This document shows, piece after piece, positions 25,309 through 34,612 of a DNA stretch of 64,000 nucleotides; position 1 is the first letter of the stretch, and each line of letters starts with the position of its first letter. The DNA is from Methanothermobacter sp049720995 (GTDB lineage Archaea; Methanobacteriota; Methanobacteria; Methanobacteriales; Methanothermobacteraceae). Both the position numbers and the translations under genes were made by a program. The stretch covers positions 1 through 64,000 of the forward strand of contig NZ_JBNASF010000003.1 of assembly GCF_049720995.1 (NCBI RefSeq), given 5' to 3'. The notes under the pieces were generated by a model. That model did no database searches. It was not told the DNA's origin and saw nothing but the letters and a program-made list of their open reading frames with translations.

Positions 25309-25725
25309 TCACAGGACCCTCTGGACATTCTCATCAACCCTTCTTCTGAAGGCGGTGATCCTCTGAAGGAGACCCCTCGAATCATCACCCCTTAAAATAA
25401 GTCCATAGGGTGTGCTGAATTCAATCCCATCGGCACTTATCTCATTGAAAATTATCTCAACCTCAGTGGAGTCATCAGGGAGGTCATCTGTCCTCACCGT
25501 GTAATCAATCAGTAGCTCATCGTGGGGGAGTACCTCCGAGACGGTCCTCTTCAGTGTCATCTCCAGCACATCCAGCAGTGTTTCAATAACAGGCAGATCA
25601 TACCACCAGCAGTATCCGAGGAGCATCTTGATCTCGATGTCCCTTATTGAGACCTCACCATGGTTCTTAGCCGCCACCCTCAGAAGACCCTTTGAGGCCT
25701 TCAGGTTTATCCTCTGGTCACTCAT
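25309..25725 (-). CDS. Conserved uncharacterised small protein
   Basis: 138 aa, not recognised. Mixed alpha/beta, acidic, with a Trp-rich KMLLGYCWWYDLPVIETLL segment near 37-55 and a strand-rich second half (STEVEIIFNEISADGIEF). No signal or membrane segment. Start taken at ATG 25725 within the last codons of the CBS gene (overlap 8 bp); an ATG at 25734 is possible. The coupling suggests it works with, or is regulated along with, the four-CBS protein. Confidence 0.65.
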   Translation of the reverse strand: MSDQRINLKASKGLLRVAAKNHGEVSIRDIEIKMLLGYCWWYDLPVIETLLDVLEMTLKRTVSEVLPHDELLIDYTVRTDDLPDDSTEVEIIFNEISADGIEFSTPYGLILRGDDSRGLLQRITAFRRRVDENVQRVL

Positions 25726-26563
25726 TTGAATCAATCAGAGCATTTATAAGGTCATTGGCCCTTGCAAGCCCTGTGAGGTTTCCCTCATAGTCTATGATGG
25801 GTATCTGTTCAATGTTCCTCCTCTTCATTTTCCTTGCGCAGGAGGTGACCGTGGTTGAGGTGGTTGCGGTGACCACATCTGTGGTTGCAACATCCCTGAC
25901 TTCCTTATCAGAGAATTTGAGCTGGTTTTTTATAACGTAGAGCACGTTTTTGCTGTCCCAGGACCACCTGTCACCCTCTGTACCCACAGATGTGTTATGA
26001 ACCGTGCTTTCAGATACAACCTCACTCTCATTTATGAAGTCGGTCTCTGTGAGGACCCCTGAGAGTTCACCGCGGTTATTAAGGGCCAGGAGGACCTTCA
26101 GCCCGAAGTACCTCATTATCTCAAATGCCACACTGAGGGGTGTTCTGTCCCATGTTGTGGGGATGTTCCTTGTCATGTAATTTTCCACTGGTTCATCGAT
26201 TTCCATCTCTGCAATTGCACCTGCAACCAGGTCATAGCTTGTCACTATACCCACAAGCCTGTCCTGGTCCACAACGGGGACCCTCCGTATGTTCTTCTCA
26301 AGCATCCTCTCTGCAGCCACCCTGACATCATCATCGGGGGCGACTGTCACGGGATTCCTCGTCATTATCAGCGCTATCTGCTCCTCATCCGGATTCTCAA
26401 CAAGATCTGATCTTGTTATTATCCCCACAAGTTCCTCTGTTCCCTTCTTAACAACCGGGAGCCCTGATACATTCTCCTCTCTCATGAGTTCAAGGGCTGT
26501 TGCCCTGTTTCCTGGAACAGTTACATAGTGTATTTTCTCTGACATTATCTCCTTTACAAGCAT
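25718..26563 (-). CDS. Four-CBS-domain protein
   Basis: 281 aa, composed almost wholly of CBS motifs: about 5-60 (VKEIMSEKIHYVTVPGN), 65-120 (IMTRNPVTVAPDDDVRVAAE), 128-185 (NYMTRNIPTTWDRTPLSVAF) and 215-280 (VVTATTSTTVTSC). Tandem CBS pairs bind adenosine nucleotides or SAM and usually act as sensors. No catalytic domain is attached. ATG 26563 is 4 nt after GGTGTT; the GTG at 26572 is part of that. Followed by an overlapping small unknown gene and preceded by a universal stress protein. Confidence 0.9.
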   Translation of the reverse strand: MLVKEIMSEKIHYVTVPGNRATALELMREENVSGLPVVKKGTEELVGIITRSDLVENPDEEQIALIMTRNPVTVAPDDDVRVAAERMLEKNIRRVPVVDQDRLVGIVTSYDLVAGAIAEMEIDEPVENYMTRNIPTTWDRTPLSVAFEIMRYFGLKVLLALNNRGELSGVLTETDFINESEVVSESTVHNTSVGTEGDRWSWDSKNVLYVIKNQLKFSDKEVRDVATTDVVTATTSTTVTSCARKMKRRNIEQIPIIDYEGNLTGLARANDLINALIDSNE

Positions 26564-26602
26564 GACCAACACCAGAAGTGAGTCGGTTAAAAAAAATGGT
26601 TT

Positions 26603-27034
26603 TCAGTGCACAACAAGGACCGGGCAGCCGGCGGACCTTACAACCTTCTCTGCCACGCTGCCCAGGAGGAATCTGTCAAGGCCGTGTTTGCCTGAGGTTC
26701 CCATGACCACGAGATCCACGCCCTCCTTCTCCACTGTCTTCAGTATGGCCTCTGCAGGTGAACCCTCATCGGTCCTGAGTGTCAGTTTAACACCTGCCCC
26801 TGATTCCTCAACAAGCTTCTTAACGGCTTCAAGGGATCTTGATGCCTCCTCCTCGAGCATCTCCCTCAGCCTTATTATAAGGTCGTCTGCCGGGAGACCC
26901 ACAAGGGATGATGTCTCCATAACTGTTAAAGCAATTATCTCGGCTCCACTTTCCCTGGCGATCCATATAGCATGTTCAGCTGCCTTGTTGGCATGTTTTG
27001 AGCCGTCGGTTGGGAGCAGGATTTTACTGTACAT
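26603..27034 (-). CDS. Universal stress protein (UspA family)
   Basis: 143 aa, one Usp domain. ILLPTDGSKHANKAAEHA at the N-terminus, and the ATP-binding signature VMGTSGKHGLDRFLLGSVAEKVVRSA split over residues 113-135, matching the G-2x-G-9x-G(S/T) pattern. It probably binds ATP. ATG 27034 with GGTGAG 3 nt upstream. It lies between the CBS gene and an amidohydrolase on the same strand, with 4 bp to the latter's stop. Confidence 0.93.
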   Translation of the reverse strand: MYSKILLPTDGSKHANKAAEHAIWIARESGAEIIALTVMETSSLVGLPADDLIIRLREMLEEEASRSLEAVKKLVEESGAGVKLTLRTDEGSPAEAILKTVEKEGVDLVVMGTSGKHGLDRFLLGSVAEKVVRSAGCPVLVVH

Positions 27035-27038
27035 AGCC

Positions 27039-28187
27039 TCACCTCTTAACTAATTTACCTTTTATTATTAAATATATTATATTTTTCGATTCAGTGCGGT
27101 TTATGATGGATAGGTAGGGGTCAGTGGATAGTTTCTCGCTGATCATTAGGTCGGCCGGGAATCCCTCCTCAATAACACCCCCGCCAGTTATCTCCGAGGC
27201 GTTAACGGTTGCCATCCTCATCACCTCAAGCGGTGGGAAGTACTCGCCTGTGGATCCCCTTGTAACCTTCAGGGTGTACTCCATCTCCCTGAGGATATCC
27301 GGTGAGTTGAACATGACGTTGTCTGTGCCAAGAAGGAGATTTATGCCCATCTCATGCATCCTCTTAACCGGGGGTATGCCTGCTGAGAGCGCCCCGTTGG
27401 ATCTCGGGCACAGCACAACCGATGCCCCGCTTTCCCTTACAATTTCAAGGTCATCCCTGATTGGGTTTGTGAGGTGCACCAGAAGCTTAAATCCGGCTTC
27501 CACAGCCCTTTCTACCTCAGTCCTGCCGGTCTCCTCAAGTGACCTCATCTGGGATTCTGGGTGCTCTGCAACGTGAATCGATGCAACCTTACCCATCCTT
27601 TCACATTCATCAACGATTATGCGGGCTGCCTCATCGGTTATCTCGCCCATGCCGCTTGGTGCAAACCCGTCAGATACCTCAAGGATCCTCCTCACAGCAC
27701 GCCTGACATCGGCATGTGATGCCTCAGGGTCAAAGACAGCAGGATCCCTGCCGAGTATCATTCCCTTCAGTGGGAGATCTTCCATTGCTTCAGTGAGGAG
27801 TTCAACACCACTAACACCACCCTCCCTGTAGTCAATGAATGACCCCACACCATGGGCCATCATCTCAGCCATTGCATCCTTCATGGATGCCTTAAGTTTC
27901 CAGCGTGGTGATGATTCAAGTATCCGGTGTTTCAGACCACTGGGGGGCCTCACTATATCCTCAATTGGTCTCCCATCCCCCACGTCCATTGCAACTGAAT
28001 CTCCAAGGTGCACGTGGGAGTTCACAAGGGCGGGTGCAACTATGAGGTCTGATGCATCAATCCTGTTGCTTCCAGGGATCCTATCATGTGTTATCTCGGC
28101 TATGATACCATCCTCAATGAGGAGGTTTGTCCTCTCGGGTTTCAGACTGGAGCCGCGGAGGACAGTCCCGTTTTCAATAACAAGCAT
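27039..28187 (-). CDS. Amidohydrolase-superfamily deaminase/hydrolase
   Basis: 382 aa, TIM-barrel metal hydrolase. Metal ligands: NSHVHLGD near residue 57, HVAEHPES near 205, LVHLTNP near 236 and LLGTDNVMFNSP near 288. N- and C-terminal beta segments wrap as in the cytosine deaminase/N-ethylammeline chlorohydrolase group; 5-methylthioadenosine or other nucleoside deaminases are relatives. Substrate unknown. ATG 28187 has no SD, and GGATAAAAAG lies about 25 bp upstream, so the mRNA may be leaderless. Confidence 0.86.
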   Translation of the reverse strand: MLVIENGTVLRGSSLKPERTNLLIEDGIIAEITHDRIPGSNRIDASDLIVAPALVNSHVHLGDSVAMDVGDGRPIEDIVRPPSGLKHRILESSPRWKLKASMKDAMAEMMAHGVGSFIDYREGGVSGVELLTEAMEDLPLKGMILGRDPAVFDPEASHADVRRAVRRILEVSDGFAPSGMGEITDEAARIIVDECERMGKVASIHVAEHPESQMRSLEETGRTEVERAVEAGFKLLVHLTNPIRDDLEIVRESGASVVLCPRSNGALSAGIPPVKRMHEMGINLLLGTDNVMFNSPDILREMEYTLKVTRGSTGEYFPPLEVMRMATVNASEITGGGVIEEGFPADLMISEKLSTDPYLSIINRTESKNIIYLIIKGKLVKR

Positions 28188-28345
28188 GTTTAATTATTGG
28201 TTTTTGCCCTTTTTATCCTTTGTGAATCCAGAAAACAAAGAAAAATTGAATCCATATGTTGTGCTCAGGAATAATTAAAAAATGAATCCAGACCACCACT
28301 ACAAACCAAAAAAAAGAAATAACCAAAAACCAGAACACCAGAACT

Positions 28346-29674
28346 TCAGAACTTCCTGATGTTGTTTGTTTCTGATTTCTCAGAGACCCTGTTGTAGTAG
28401 TCGACCTTAACAGTCCCCCTGGAGTACCTGTAGTAGGTCTTCAGTGTGACCGTTGCACCGGGGTTCAGTGTACCTGTGTAAACCTGTTTATAATTCTTTG
28501 TTGAGTAGCTGCCATACCACACCCGTGTGTAGAAGTTTCTGGCTGCAGCTGTCCCCTGGTTCTTAACGTATATGTAGAGTGTGCTTCCAGATTTTCTTGT
28601 TCCTGTTACCACAAGGTCTGGTTTCGGGTTTCCAACCGTGATCATCTTCTTCTTAACTGATATCAGGCCGTTGCTATCTGTCGCGGTCAGTGAAACTGTG
28701 TAGTAGCCCTCCCTTGCATAGGTGTGGGTGACCTCTTCAGAGGTTGCTGTTGAGCCGTCACCGAAGTTCCATTTGAGTTTTATTGTGTCGTTATCAGGGT
28801 CATATGCAAGTGATCTGAAGGTGAATGCCCTGACTGATGCTGAACAGCAGTAGGTGTATGTGAATTCCGCCACAGGTTTGCTTCCTGTGAAGTTGGGTTT
28901 GACCTTGGTTCTGTACCATTCCTCTGCAGCGGCATCATCATAGGGTGTTGTATTGCCGGCCTTTGGGAATGTCCCGTTCCAGTCCCCGACGAAGGCTGCG
29001 TATCCGTGGTCGTTGCGCCAGATGGTTGTGCCATTGTAAACTGTACTATTATTTATAACCTCAAAGTTCTTCTGGTTGGCCTCATGGAAGTTCCTGGAGC
29101 CGTTCAGGAAGTCATATATTATCTCTGCACCATCCCATGCTGTGGCATAGTAGTTGGCTCCTGAACCTGTGAACATCCTTGAGAAGTGGTAGATGGTCTC
29201 TATGGGGTTTTTAACCTCATAATCCTCAACCCATCCAGTTGAGAAGCAGGCGTGGAGCAATATTGCGGGTATTCCTTCCTTGAAGGGCAGGTAAAATGTC
29301 TGCCCATTGACCTGCACCATGTCACCTGCACCCCATATGTAGCCGTCACTTGCAACCAGGGAAAATGGTGGACTGGCATATCCCCCACGGCAGTCATAGT
29401 TCCCTGACATGTATCCGCCATGGCCCGCGTATATCACAGCATCTGCACCGTACATGCCCTTGAGTATGTTCTTAACGGTTGCATTTTTCCGGTAGAGTTC
29501 AAGTACCTGGTAACCCTTATTCTTGAGGGTTGTTGCAACCTTCTTTGCCTCCTCATACATGCAGCTGCTATCTGAGAGGCTGTCTGCAACTATGAGTATG
29601 TGGGCCTCTGATAGGGGTAATGCAGTGAGTGATAATATCATGAATGCAGCGAGCATGAGTTTTCCATATCTCAT
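28346..29674 (-). CDS. Secreted caspase-fold (clan CD) cysteine protease candidate with PKD and CARDB domains
   Basis: 442 aa from ATG 29674 (GGTGAA 4 nt upstream). Signal peptide 1-24. Residues 25-250 look like a clan CD peptidase: ILIVADS strand, IYAGHGGY with His85, ILLHACFSTG with Cys143, the spacing and context of gingipain/caspase dyads. Residues about 258-335 form a PKD domain (WNFGDGS, HTYAREGYYTVSLTATDSNG), and 340-440 a CARDB domain (DLVVTGTRKSGST, YNRVSEKSETNN). It lacks a transmembrane anchor. It may process surface or wall material; activity is inferred from motifs. Confidence 0.75.
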   Translation of the reverse strand: MRYGKLMLAAFMILSLTALPLSEAHILIVADSLSDSSCMYEEAKKVATTLKNKGYQVLELYRKNATVKNILKGMYGADAVIYAGHGGYMSGNYDCRGGYASPPFSLVASDGYIWGAGDMVQVNGQTFYLPFKEGIPAILLHACFSTGWVEDYEVKNPIETIYHFSRMFTGSGANYYATAWDGAEIIYDFLNGSRNFHEANQKNFEVINNSTVYNGTTIWRNDHGYAAFVGDWNGTFPKAGNTTPYDDAAAEEWYRTKVKPNFTGSKPVAEFTYTYCCSASVRAFTFRSLAYDPDNDTIKLKWNFGDGSTATSEEVTHTYAREGYYTVSLTATDSNGLISVKKKMITVGNPKPDLVVTGTRKSGSTLYIYVKNQGTAAARNFYTRVWYGSYSTKNYKQVYTGTLNPGATVTLKTYYRYSRGTVKVDYYNRVSEKSETNNIRKF

Positions 29675-29741
29675 GTTCTTCACCAGCACATCCTATAATA
29701 TCACAACACTTTAAAATTTAAAAGAAAGTTGGTGCCAGGGG

Positions 29742-32700
29742 TCACATATCGTGGTATTCCTCAAGGGACTTCACGGTTATCCTCCCAAGTCGAACAGCCT
29801 CAATGGCATTAAGGGCTGCCCTTGCCCCGGCCAGTGTCGTAACGTAGGGTATTCCAAGTTCCACTGCCATTCTCCTTATTAGATAGCCATCGTCGGCTGA
29901 CTGCTTCCCTGATGGTGTGTTGATTATGAGACCAACTTCACCATTGAGTATGGAGTCCCTTATGTTTGGTGACCCCTGGCTCACCTTCCTCACAACCTCT
30001 ATATCGGCTATGTCACTGACCGCCCTGGCTGTCCCGCGGGTTGCCATGATCCTGAAGCCCAGGTCACTGGCCTTTTTAACGATGTCGGCTATCTTATCCT
30101 TATCCTGGTCCCTGACGCTTATGAACACCTTGCCCTCTGTGAGGAGGTCCATGCTGGCAGATAACTGGGACTTGTAGTAGGCTATCCCGAAGTTCTCATC
30201 GATACCCATTGCCTCCCCGGTGGATTTCATCTCAGGGCCCAGCACAGAGTCTGCCCCCGGCAGTTTTATGAAGGGGAACACTGACTCCTTCACCGCCACA
30301 TGGTCTATCTCCTTCTCCTCTGTTAGTCCAAGGTCACTGAGCTTTGCCCCCATCATCAGCCTGGCAGCAATCTTGGCGAGGGGAACACCGGTGGCCTTGC
30401 TGACGAATGGAACTGTACGGCTGGCCCTGGGGTTCGCCTCGAGTATGTAGACCGCCGGGTCAGAGTCGGGTTTCACCGCATACTGGATGTTTATTAGGCC
30501 GACAACATCCAGTTCAAGGGCCAGTTTCCTGGTGTACTCCTTTATGGTTTCAATTATTTCCTTCGGGATGCTCTGGGGTGGTATCACACATGCCGAGTCC
30601 CCCGAGTGGACTCCTGCCTCCTCTATGTGCTCCATTATCCCGCCGATGTATACGTCAGTTCCATCGGACAGTGCATCCACGTCAACCTCTATTGCATCCT
30701 CAAGGAACTTATCCACCAGGATGGGGTGCTCAGGGGATACCCTCACAGCCTCCCTCATGTACTCCTCAAGCTCCCTCTCATCGTAGACTATCTCCATTGC
30801 CCTTCCACCGAGGACATATGATGGCCGTACAAGTACAGGGTACCCTATGCGTTCAGCCACCTCCCTTGCATCCTCAAAGGACTTGGCGATCCCGTAGGGT
30901 GCCTGGGGTATCCCCAGTTTATCAAGGACATGGGTGAACCTTTCACGGTCCTCAACCCTGTCTATGCTCTCATGAGGTGTTCCCAGTATCCTTACACCCT
31001 CCTCTGCCAGGGGTACAGCAAGGTTTATGGATGTCTGACCTCCGAACTGTACGACGACACCCTCCGGTTTCTCCTTATCCACCACAGCAAGGACGTCCTC
31101 CAGTGTGAGGGGTTCGAAGTAGAGCTTATCAGATATGTCGTAATCTGTACTCACGGTTTCAGGGTTGTTGTTGACCATTATGGTCTCATAACCCTCCTCA
31201 CTGAGGGCCATCGCCGCATGTACACAGCAGTAATCGAATTCTATACCCTGACCTATCCTTATTGGACCCGAACCTATGATGAGGACCTTTTTCCTGTCTG
31301 AGACCTCAACCTCATCTTCAAGGTCATGGCAGCCATAGTAGTAGGGTGTTTTCGCCTCAAATTCGGCTGCGCATGTGTCAACCATCTTGTAGACAGGTTT
31401 TATATTATTCCTGATCCTGAGAGACCTTATTTCAGATTCTGCAAGACCTGTTATTGATGCCAGCCTTGAATCTGAAAAGCCCATCCTCTTGGCCTTAAGG
31501 AGGACCCGGGGATCCCTCACGGATTCTCTGGTGAGGGATGACTCAAAGTTCACTATATTCCAGATCTTCTCAAGGAAGAATGGATCTATCATTGTTAACT
31601 CATGTATCTCATCTATACCCATACCATCCTTAAGGGCAGTATAGATCTGGAACAGTCTGAGGTCAGTGGGGTTCTCAAGGTCTCTCCTTGTGTATGGTAT
31701 CTCCATGAATCCATCTGCACCTATATCAAGGGATCTTATGGCCTTGTTAAGGGACTCCTCAAGGGTCCTTCCTATGGCCATGACCTCACCAGTGGATTTC
31801 ATCTGAACCCCTATCTCCCGGCTTATTCCCCTGAACTTATCAAAGGGCCACCTTGGAATCTTTGTCACGATGTAGTCGATGGCTGGTTCAAAGGATGCCG
31901 GTGTTTCCTTTGTTATGTCATTCTCTATCTCATCGAGGGTCATGCCCACGGCTATCTTGGCGGCTATCTTGGCTATGGGGTAACCTGTGGCCTTTGATGC
32001 CAGTGCACTGCTCCTGCTCACCCTCGGGTTCACCTCTATGACCTTGTATTCCCCTGTCTCCGGGTGAACAGCGAACTGTATGTTGCAGCCCCCCTCAATC
32101 TTTAGGGCCCTTATTATCTTTATGGCCGCATCCCTCAGTCTCTGGTTGTCCTCGTCACTGAGGGTCTGGGCCGGTGCAACCACCACGCTCTCCCCTGTGT
32201 GTATGCCCATGGGGTCAATGTTCTCCATGTTACAGACGATTATGCAGGTGTCATTGCGGTCCCTCATGACCTCATACTCGAATTCCTTCCAGCCAAGGAC
32301 AGACTGGTCTATGAGGACCTGGTTGATGAAACTCATCTCAAGGCCCCTTGTGGCTATCTCAATGAGCTCATCACGGTTCTGGGCCACCCCACCACCGGTA
32401 CCCCCAAGGGTGAATGCTGGCCTGACTATAACAGGATACCCTATCTCCTCAACAGCTTCAAGAGCCTCTTCAACTGAATTTACCGCCCTCGCTGCGGGTA
32501 CTGGCTCGTTGAGTTTCCTCATGAAACTGTCAAAGAGGTCACGGTCCTCAACGTTTCTTATGGTCTCAATGGAGGACCCTATAACCCTCACACCCTCAAG
32601 GGCCCCCATCTCTGCAAGGCCTGTCGCAACGTTGAGGCCTGTCTGTCCCCCCATGGTTGGGAGTACTGCGTCGGGTTTCTCCTTTTCGATTATCTTTGCA

Positions 32701-32921
32701 ACTATCTCAGGTGTTAGGGGCTCCACATAGACCCTGTCGGCCATGTCCATGTCGGTCTGGATTGTGGCAGGGTTTGAGTTCACAAGTACTGTCTCGATCC
32801 CCTCCTCCCTCAGTGATTTGCATGCCTGAGAACCCGAATAATCAAATTCAGCAGCCTGCCCTATCTGTATAGGGCCGGATCCTATGATAAGTACCTTGTT
32901 GATGCTTTCATCCCGCGGCAT
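29742..32921 (-). CDS. carB: Carbamoyl-phosphate synthase large subunit
   Basis: 1059 aa, one unsplit gene. Two homologous ATP-grasp halves: GSGPIQIGQAAEFDYSG near 14 with TLGGTGGG near 170, and GSGPIRIGQGIEFDYCC near 550 with PSYVLGGRAME near 700. The C-terminal MGS-like allosteric domain begins near 930 (VFISVRDQDKDKIADI, NTPSGKQSADDGYLIRR). It makes carbamoyl phosphate from bicarbonate, ammonia and two ATP for pyrimidines and arginine. ATG 32921; carA ends 23 bp upstream, so they form one operon. Confidence 0.98.
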   Translation of the reverse strand: MPRDESINKVLIIGSGPIQIGQAAEFDYSGSQACKSLREEGIETVLVNSNPATIQTDMDMADRVYVEPLTPEIVAKIIEKEKPDAVLPTMGGQTGLNVATGLAEMGALEGVRVIGSSIETIRNVEDRDLFDSFMRKLNEPVPAARAVNSVEEALEAVEEIGYPVIVRPAFTLGGTGGGVAQNRDELIEIATRGLEMSFINQVLIDQSVLGWKEFEYEVMRDRNDTCIIVCNMENIDPMGIHTGESVVVAPAQTLSDEDNQRLRDAAIKIIRALKIEGGCNIQFAVHPETGEYKVIEVNPRVSRSSALASKATGYPIAKIAAKIAVGMTLDEIENDITKETPASFEPAIDYIVTKIPRWPFDKFRGISREIGVQMKSTGEVMAIGRTLEESLNKAIRSLDIGADGFMEIPYTRRDLENPTDLRLFQIYTALKDGMGIDEIHELTMIDPFFLEKIWNIVNFESSLTRESVRDPRVLLKAKRMGFSDSRLASITGLAESEIRSLRIRNNIKPVYKMVDTCAAEFEAKTPYYYGCHDLEDEVEVSDRKKVLIIGSGPIRIGQGIEFDYCCVHAAMALSEEGYETIMVNNNPETVSTDYDISDKLYFEPLTLEDVLAVVDKEKPEGVVVQFGGQTSINLAVPLAEEGVRILGTPHESIDRVEDRERFTHVLDKLGIPQAPYGIAKSFEDAREVAERIGYPVLVRPSYVLGGRAMEIVYDERELEEYMREAVRVSPEHPILVDKFLEDAIEVDVDALSDGTDVYIGGIMEHIEEAGVHSGDSACVIPPQSIPKEIIETIKEYTRKLALELDVVGLINIQYAVKPDSDPAVYILEANPRASRTVPFVSKATGVPLAKIAARLMMGAKLSDLGLTEEKEIDHVAVKESVFPFIKLPGADSVLGPEMKSTGEAMGIDENFGIAYYKSQLSASMDLLTEGKVFISVRDQDKDKIADIVKKASDLGFRIMATRGTARAVSDIADIEVVRKVSQGSPNIRDSILNGEVGLIINTPSGKQSADDGYLIRRMAVELGIPYVTTLAGARAALNAIEAVRLGRITVKSLEEYHDM

Positions 32922-32943
32922 TTTATCCCCATCTTCTCTTCTA

Positions 32944-34026
32944 CTAGTATTCTTTCATAACACTTACAAGACGATCAAAGATGTTCATGGTATCATGTGG
33001 ACCTGGTCCTGCCTCAGGGTGGTACTGGACACTGAAAACCGGGAGTTCCCTGTGCTCTATTGCCTCAGGTGTCCCGTCGTTGAGGTTCAGCTGTGTGATC
33101 TCAATATCCGTCCCGCTGACTGAATCCGGGTCGATGGTGAACCCGTGGTTCTGGGATGTTATTGAGACCGTGCCTGTCCTGAGGTCCTTCACCGGCTGGT
33201 TTATACCCCTGTGCCCGAATTTCATCTTGTATATGCTGGCTCCAAATGCAAGGCCGATTATCTGCTGTCCAAGGCATATCCCGAATATTGGCAGCTGTTC
33301 TGATAGTGTTCTGACCGTGCTTATGGCCTTTTTCACCCTTGTGGGGTCACCAGGTCCGCTTGATATGAGGAGTGCGTCAGGGTCATATTCCATTATTTCC
33401 TCGGGCTCCATTCTGTAGGGTACAACCACAACACCAGCGTCCCTTTCAAGGAGGGCCTTTATGCTGTTTCTCTTGATTCCACAGTCAACTATAACAACCC
33501 TCCTCTCTGCGTCCTCATTCATTGTGACTGGTTCGGTAACACATACCCTGTCCACAAGGTCCATCTCGGTTATGTCTGGCTGGTTCAGTGCCATCTCAAG
33601 GAGTTCATCATCATCAATTTCCTCCGTTGCAAGGGCACCCTTCATGGTCCCCCTCTCCCTTATCTTTATGGTGAGGGCCCTTGTATCAACGCCGGCTATG
33701 CCGGGGATTTCATATTCCTCCAGGAACTCTGAGAGTGTCTTTTCTGATAGCTGATGTGAGGGTTTCTGGCATTCCTCCCTCACTATCAGGCCCTCAACCT
33801 TTATCCCATCTGACTGGTACCATTTCTCAGATATTCCATAGTTGCCCTGCAGGGGGTAGGTTGGCATGAGTATCTGGCCCTTGTATGAGGGGTCGGTGAG
33901 CGATTCAACATAGCCAGTCATTCCAGTTGCAAATACAACTTCCCCCGTCTTAACTGTTTCAAATCCAAATGCCTCTCCTCTTATTATTGTACCATCTTCC
34001 AAGGCTAATTTTGCTTCCCTAAACAT
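32944..34026 (-). CDS. carA: Carbamoyl-phosphate synthase small subunit
   Basis: 360 aa. N-terminal CarA domain, then a class I glutamine amidotransferase with the nucleophile in PIFGICLGQQIIGLAFG near 245 and His/Glu in VQYHPEAGPGPHDT near 335. It hydrolyses glutamine and passes ammonia to CarB. ATG 34026 with GGTGGT and 3 nt spacing. First gene of carA-carB. A 52-bp duplicated piece of the rimI end lies just upstream, between its start and rimI. Confidence 0.98.
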   Translation of the reverse strand: MFREAKLALEDGTIIRGEAFGFETVKTGEVVFATGMTGYVESLTDPSYKGQILMPTYPLQGNYGISEKWYQSDGIKVEGLIVREECQKPSHQLSEKTLSEFLEEYEIPGIAGVDTRALTIKIRERGTMKGALATEEIDDDELLEMALNQPDITEMDLVDRVCVTEPVTMNEDAERRVVIVDCGIKRNSIKALLERDAGVVVVPYRMEPEEIMEYDPDALLISSGPGDPTRVKKAISTVRTLSEQLPIFGICLGQQIIGLAFGASIYKMKFGHRGINQPVKDLRTGTVSITSQNHGFTIDPDSVSGTDIEITQLNLNDGTPEAIEHRELPVFSVQYHPEAGPGPHDTMNIFDRLVSVMKEY

Positions 34027-34073
34027 TTCACCACCGTGATCATGACTTCTGACCGATTAGATTTAATTTAATT

Positions 34074-34183
34074 ATTCATTACCATAAGGAGAATCCCCTC
34101 CAGGGTGGATATCCATCCTCATCACTTTAATATTCATTACCATAAGGAGAATCCCCTCCAGGGTGGATATCCATCCTCATCAC
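34074..34183. repeat. Direct 52-bp duplication of the rimI 3' end
   Basis: 34074-34125 is identical to 34132-34183, period 58. The second copy encodes the last residues of RimI (HPGGDSPYGNEY) and its stop; the first lies outside the gene, in the spacer before carA. Confidence 0.9.
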
Positions 34184-34594
34184 CACAGCGTCCTCTCCAT
34201 CCTCATAGTAGTTCTCTATAACCTTCTCCTCACTGAAGCCAAGGGCCCGGTAGAAATTTATGGCCCCTCTATTCTTTGCCCTTACCTCCAGTTTAATATT
34301 TTTAATATGAAATTTTTCAAATATACCTATGGCTGTCCTGACAAGTTCCGCCCCGACACCCTGGCGGCGGTAATCTTTATCAACTGCAAGTGAGATAATA
34401 TGACCTTCATCCTCAAAGCGGATCCAGAATATTATGAATCCAACCACCCTGCCATCATCCTGGGCCACAAGAAAACCTGCGCCAAGGTTGTATATGTCCC
34501 TCAGGAGGTGTGCCGGGTAGGGATCAGCAAATGATTCCCTCTCAATCTTCAGGACCGTTTTAAGGTCCTGTGGTCTGAATTCCCTTACTATCAT
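34127..34594 (-). CDS. rimI: Ribosomal-protein-alanine N-acetyltransferase (GNAT)
   Basis: 155 aa GNAT enzyme. Acetyl-CoA loop RRQGVGAELVRTAI near 75 and the C-terminal NRGAINFYRALGFSEE near 110 are the RimI/ArdA-type N-terminal acetyltransferase motifs. In archaea such enzymes acetylate protein N-termini broadly. ATG 34594 with GGAGATAG upstream. The tail is duplicated outside the gene. Divergent from UPF0146 with only 18 bp between starts. Confidence 0.92.
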   Translation of the reverse strand: MIVREFRPQDLKTVLKIERESFADPYPAHLLRDIYNLGAGFLVAQDDGRVVGFIIFWIRFEDEGHIISLAVDKDYRRQGVGAELVRTAIGIFEKFHIKNIKLEVRAKNRGAINFYRALGFSEEKVIENYYEDGEDAVVMRMDIHPGGDSPYGNEY

Positions 34595-34612
34595 CTCTAT
34601 CTCCGTGGTACA

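Noticed and set aside
32080..32730. 216-codon ORF opposite carB
   Set aside because: Shadow frame with no motif, SD or neighbour support.
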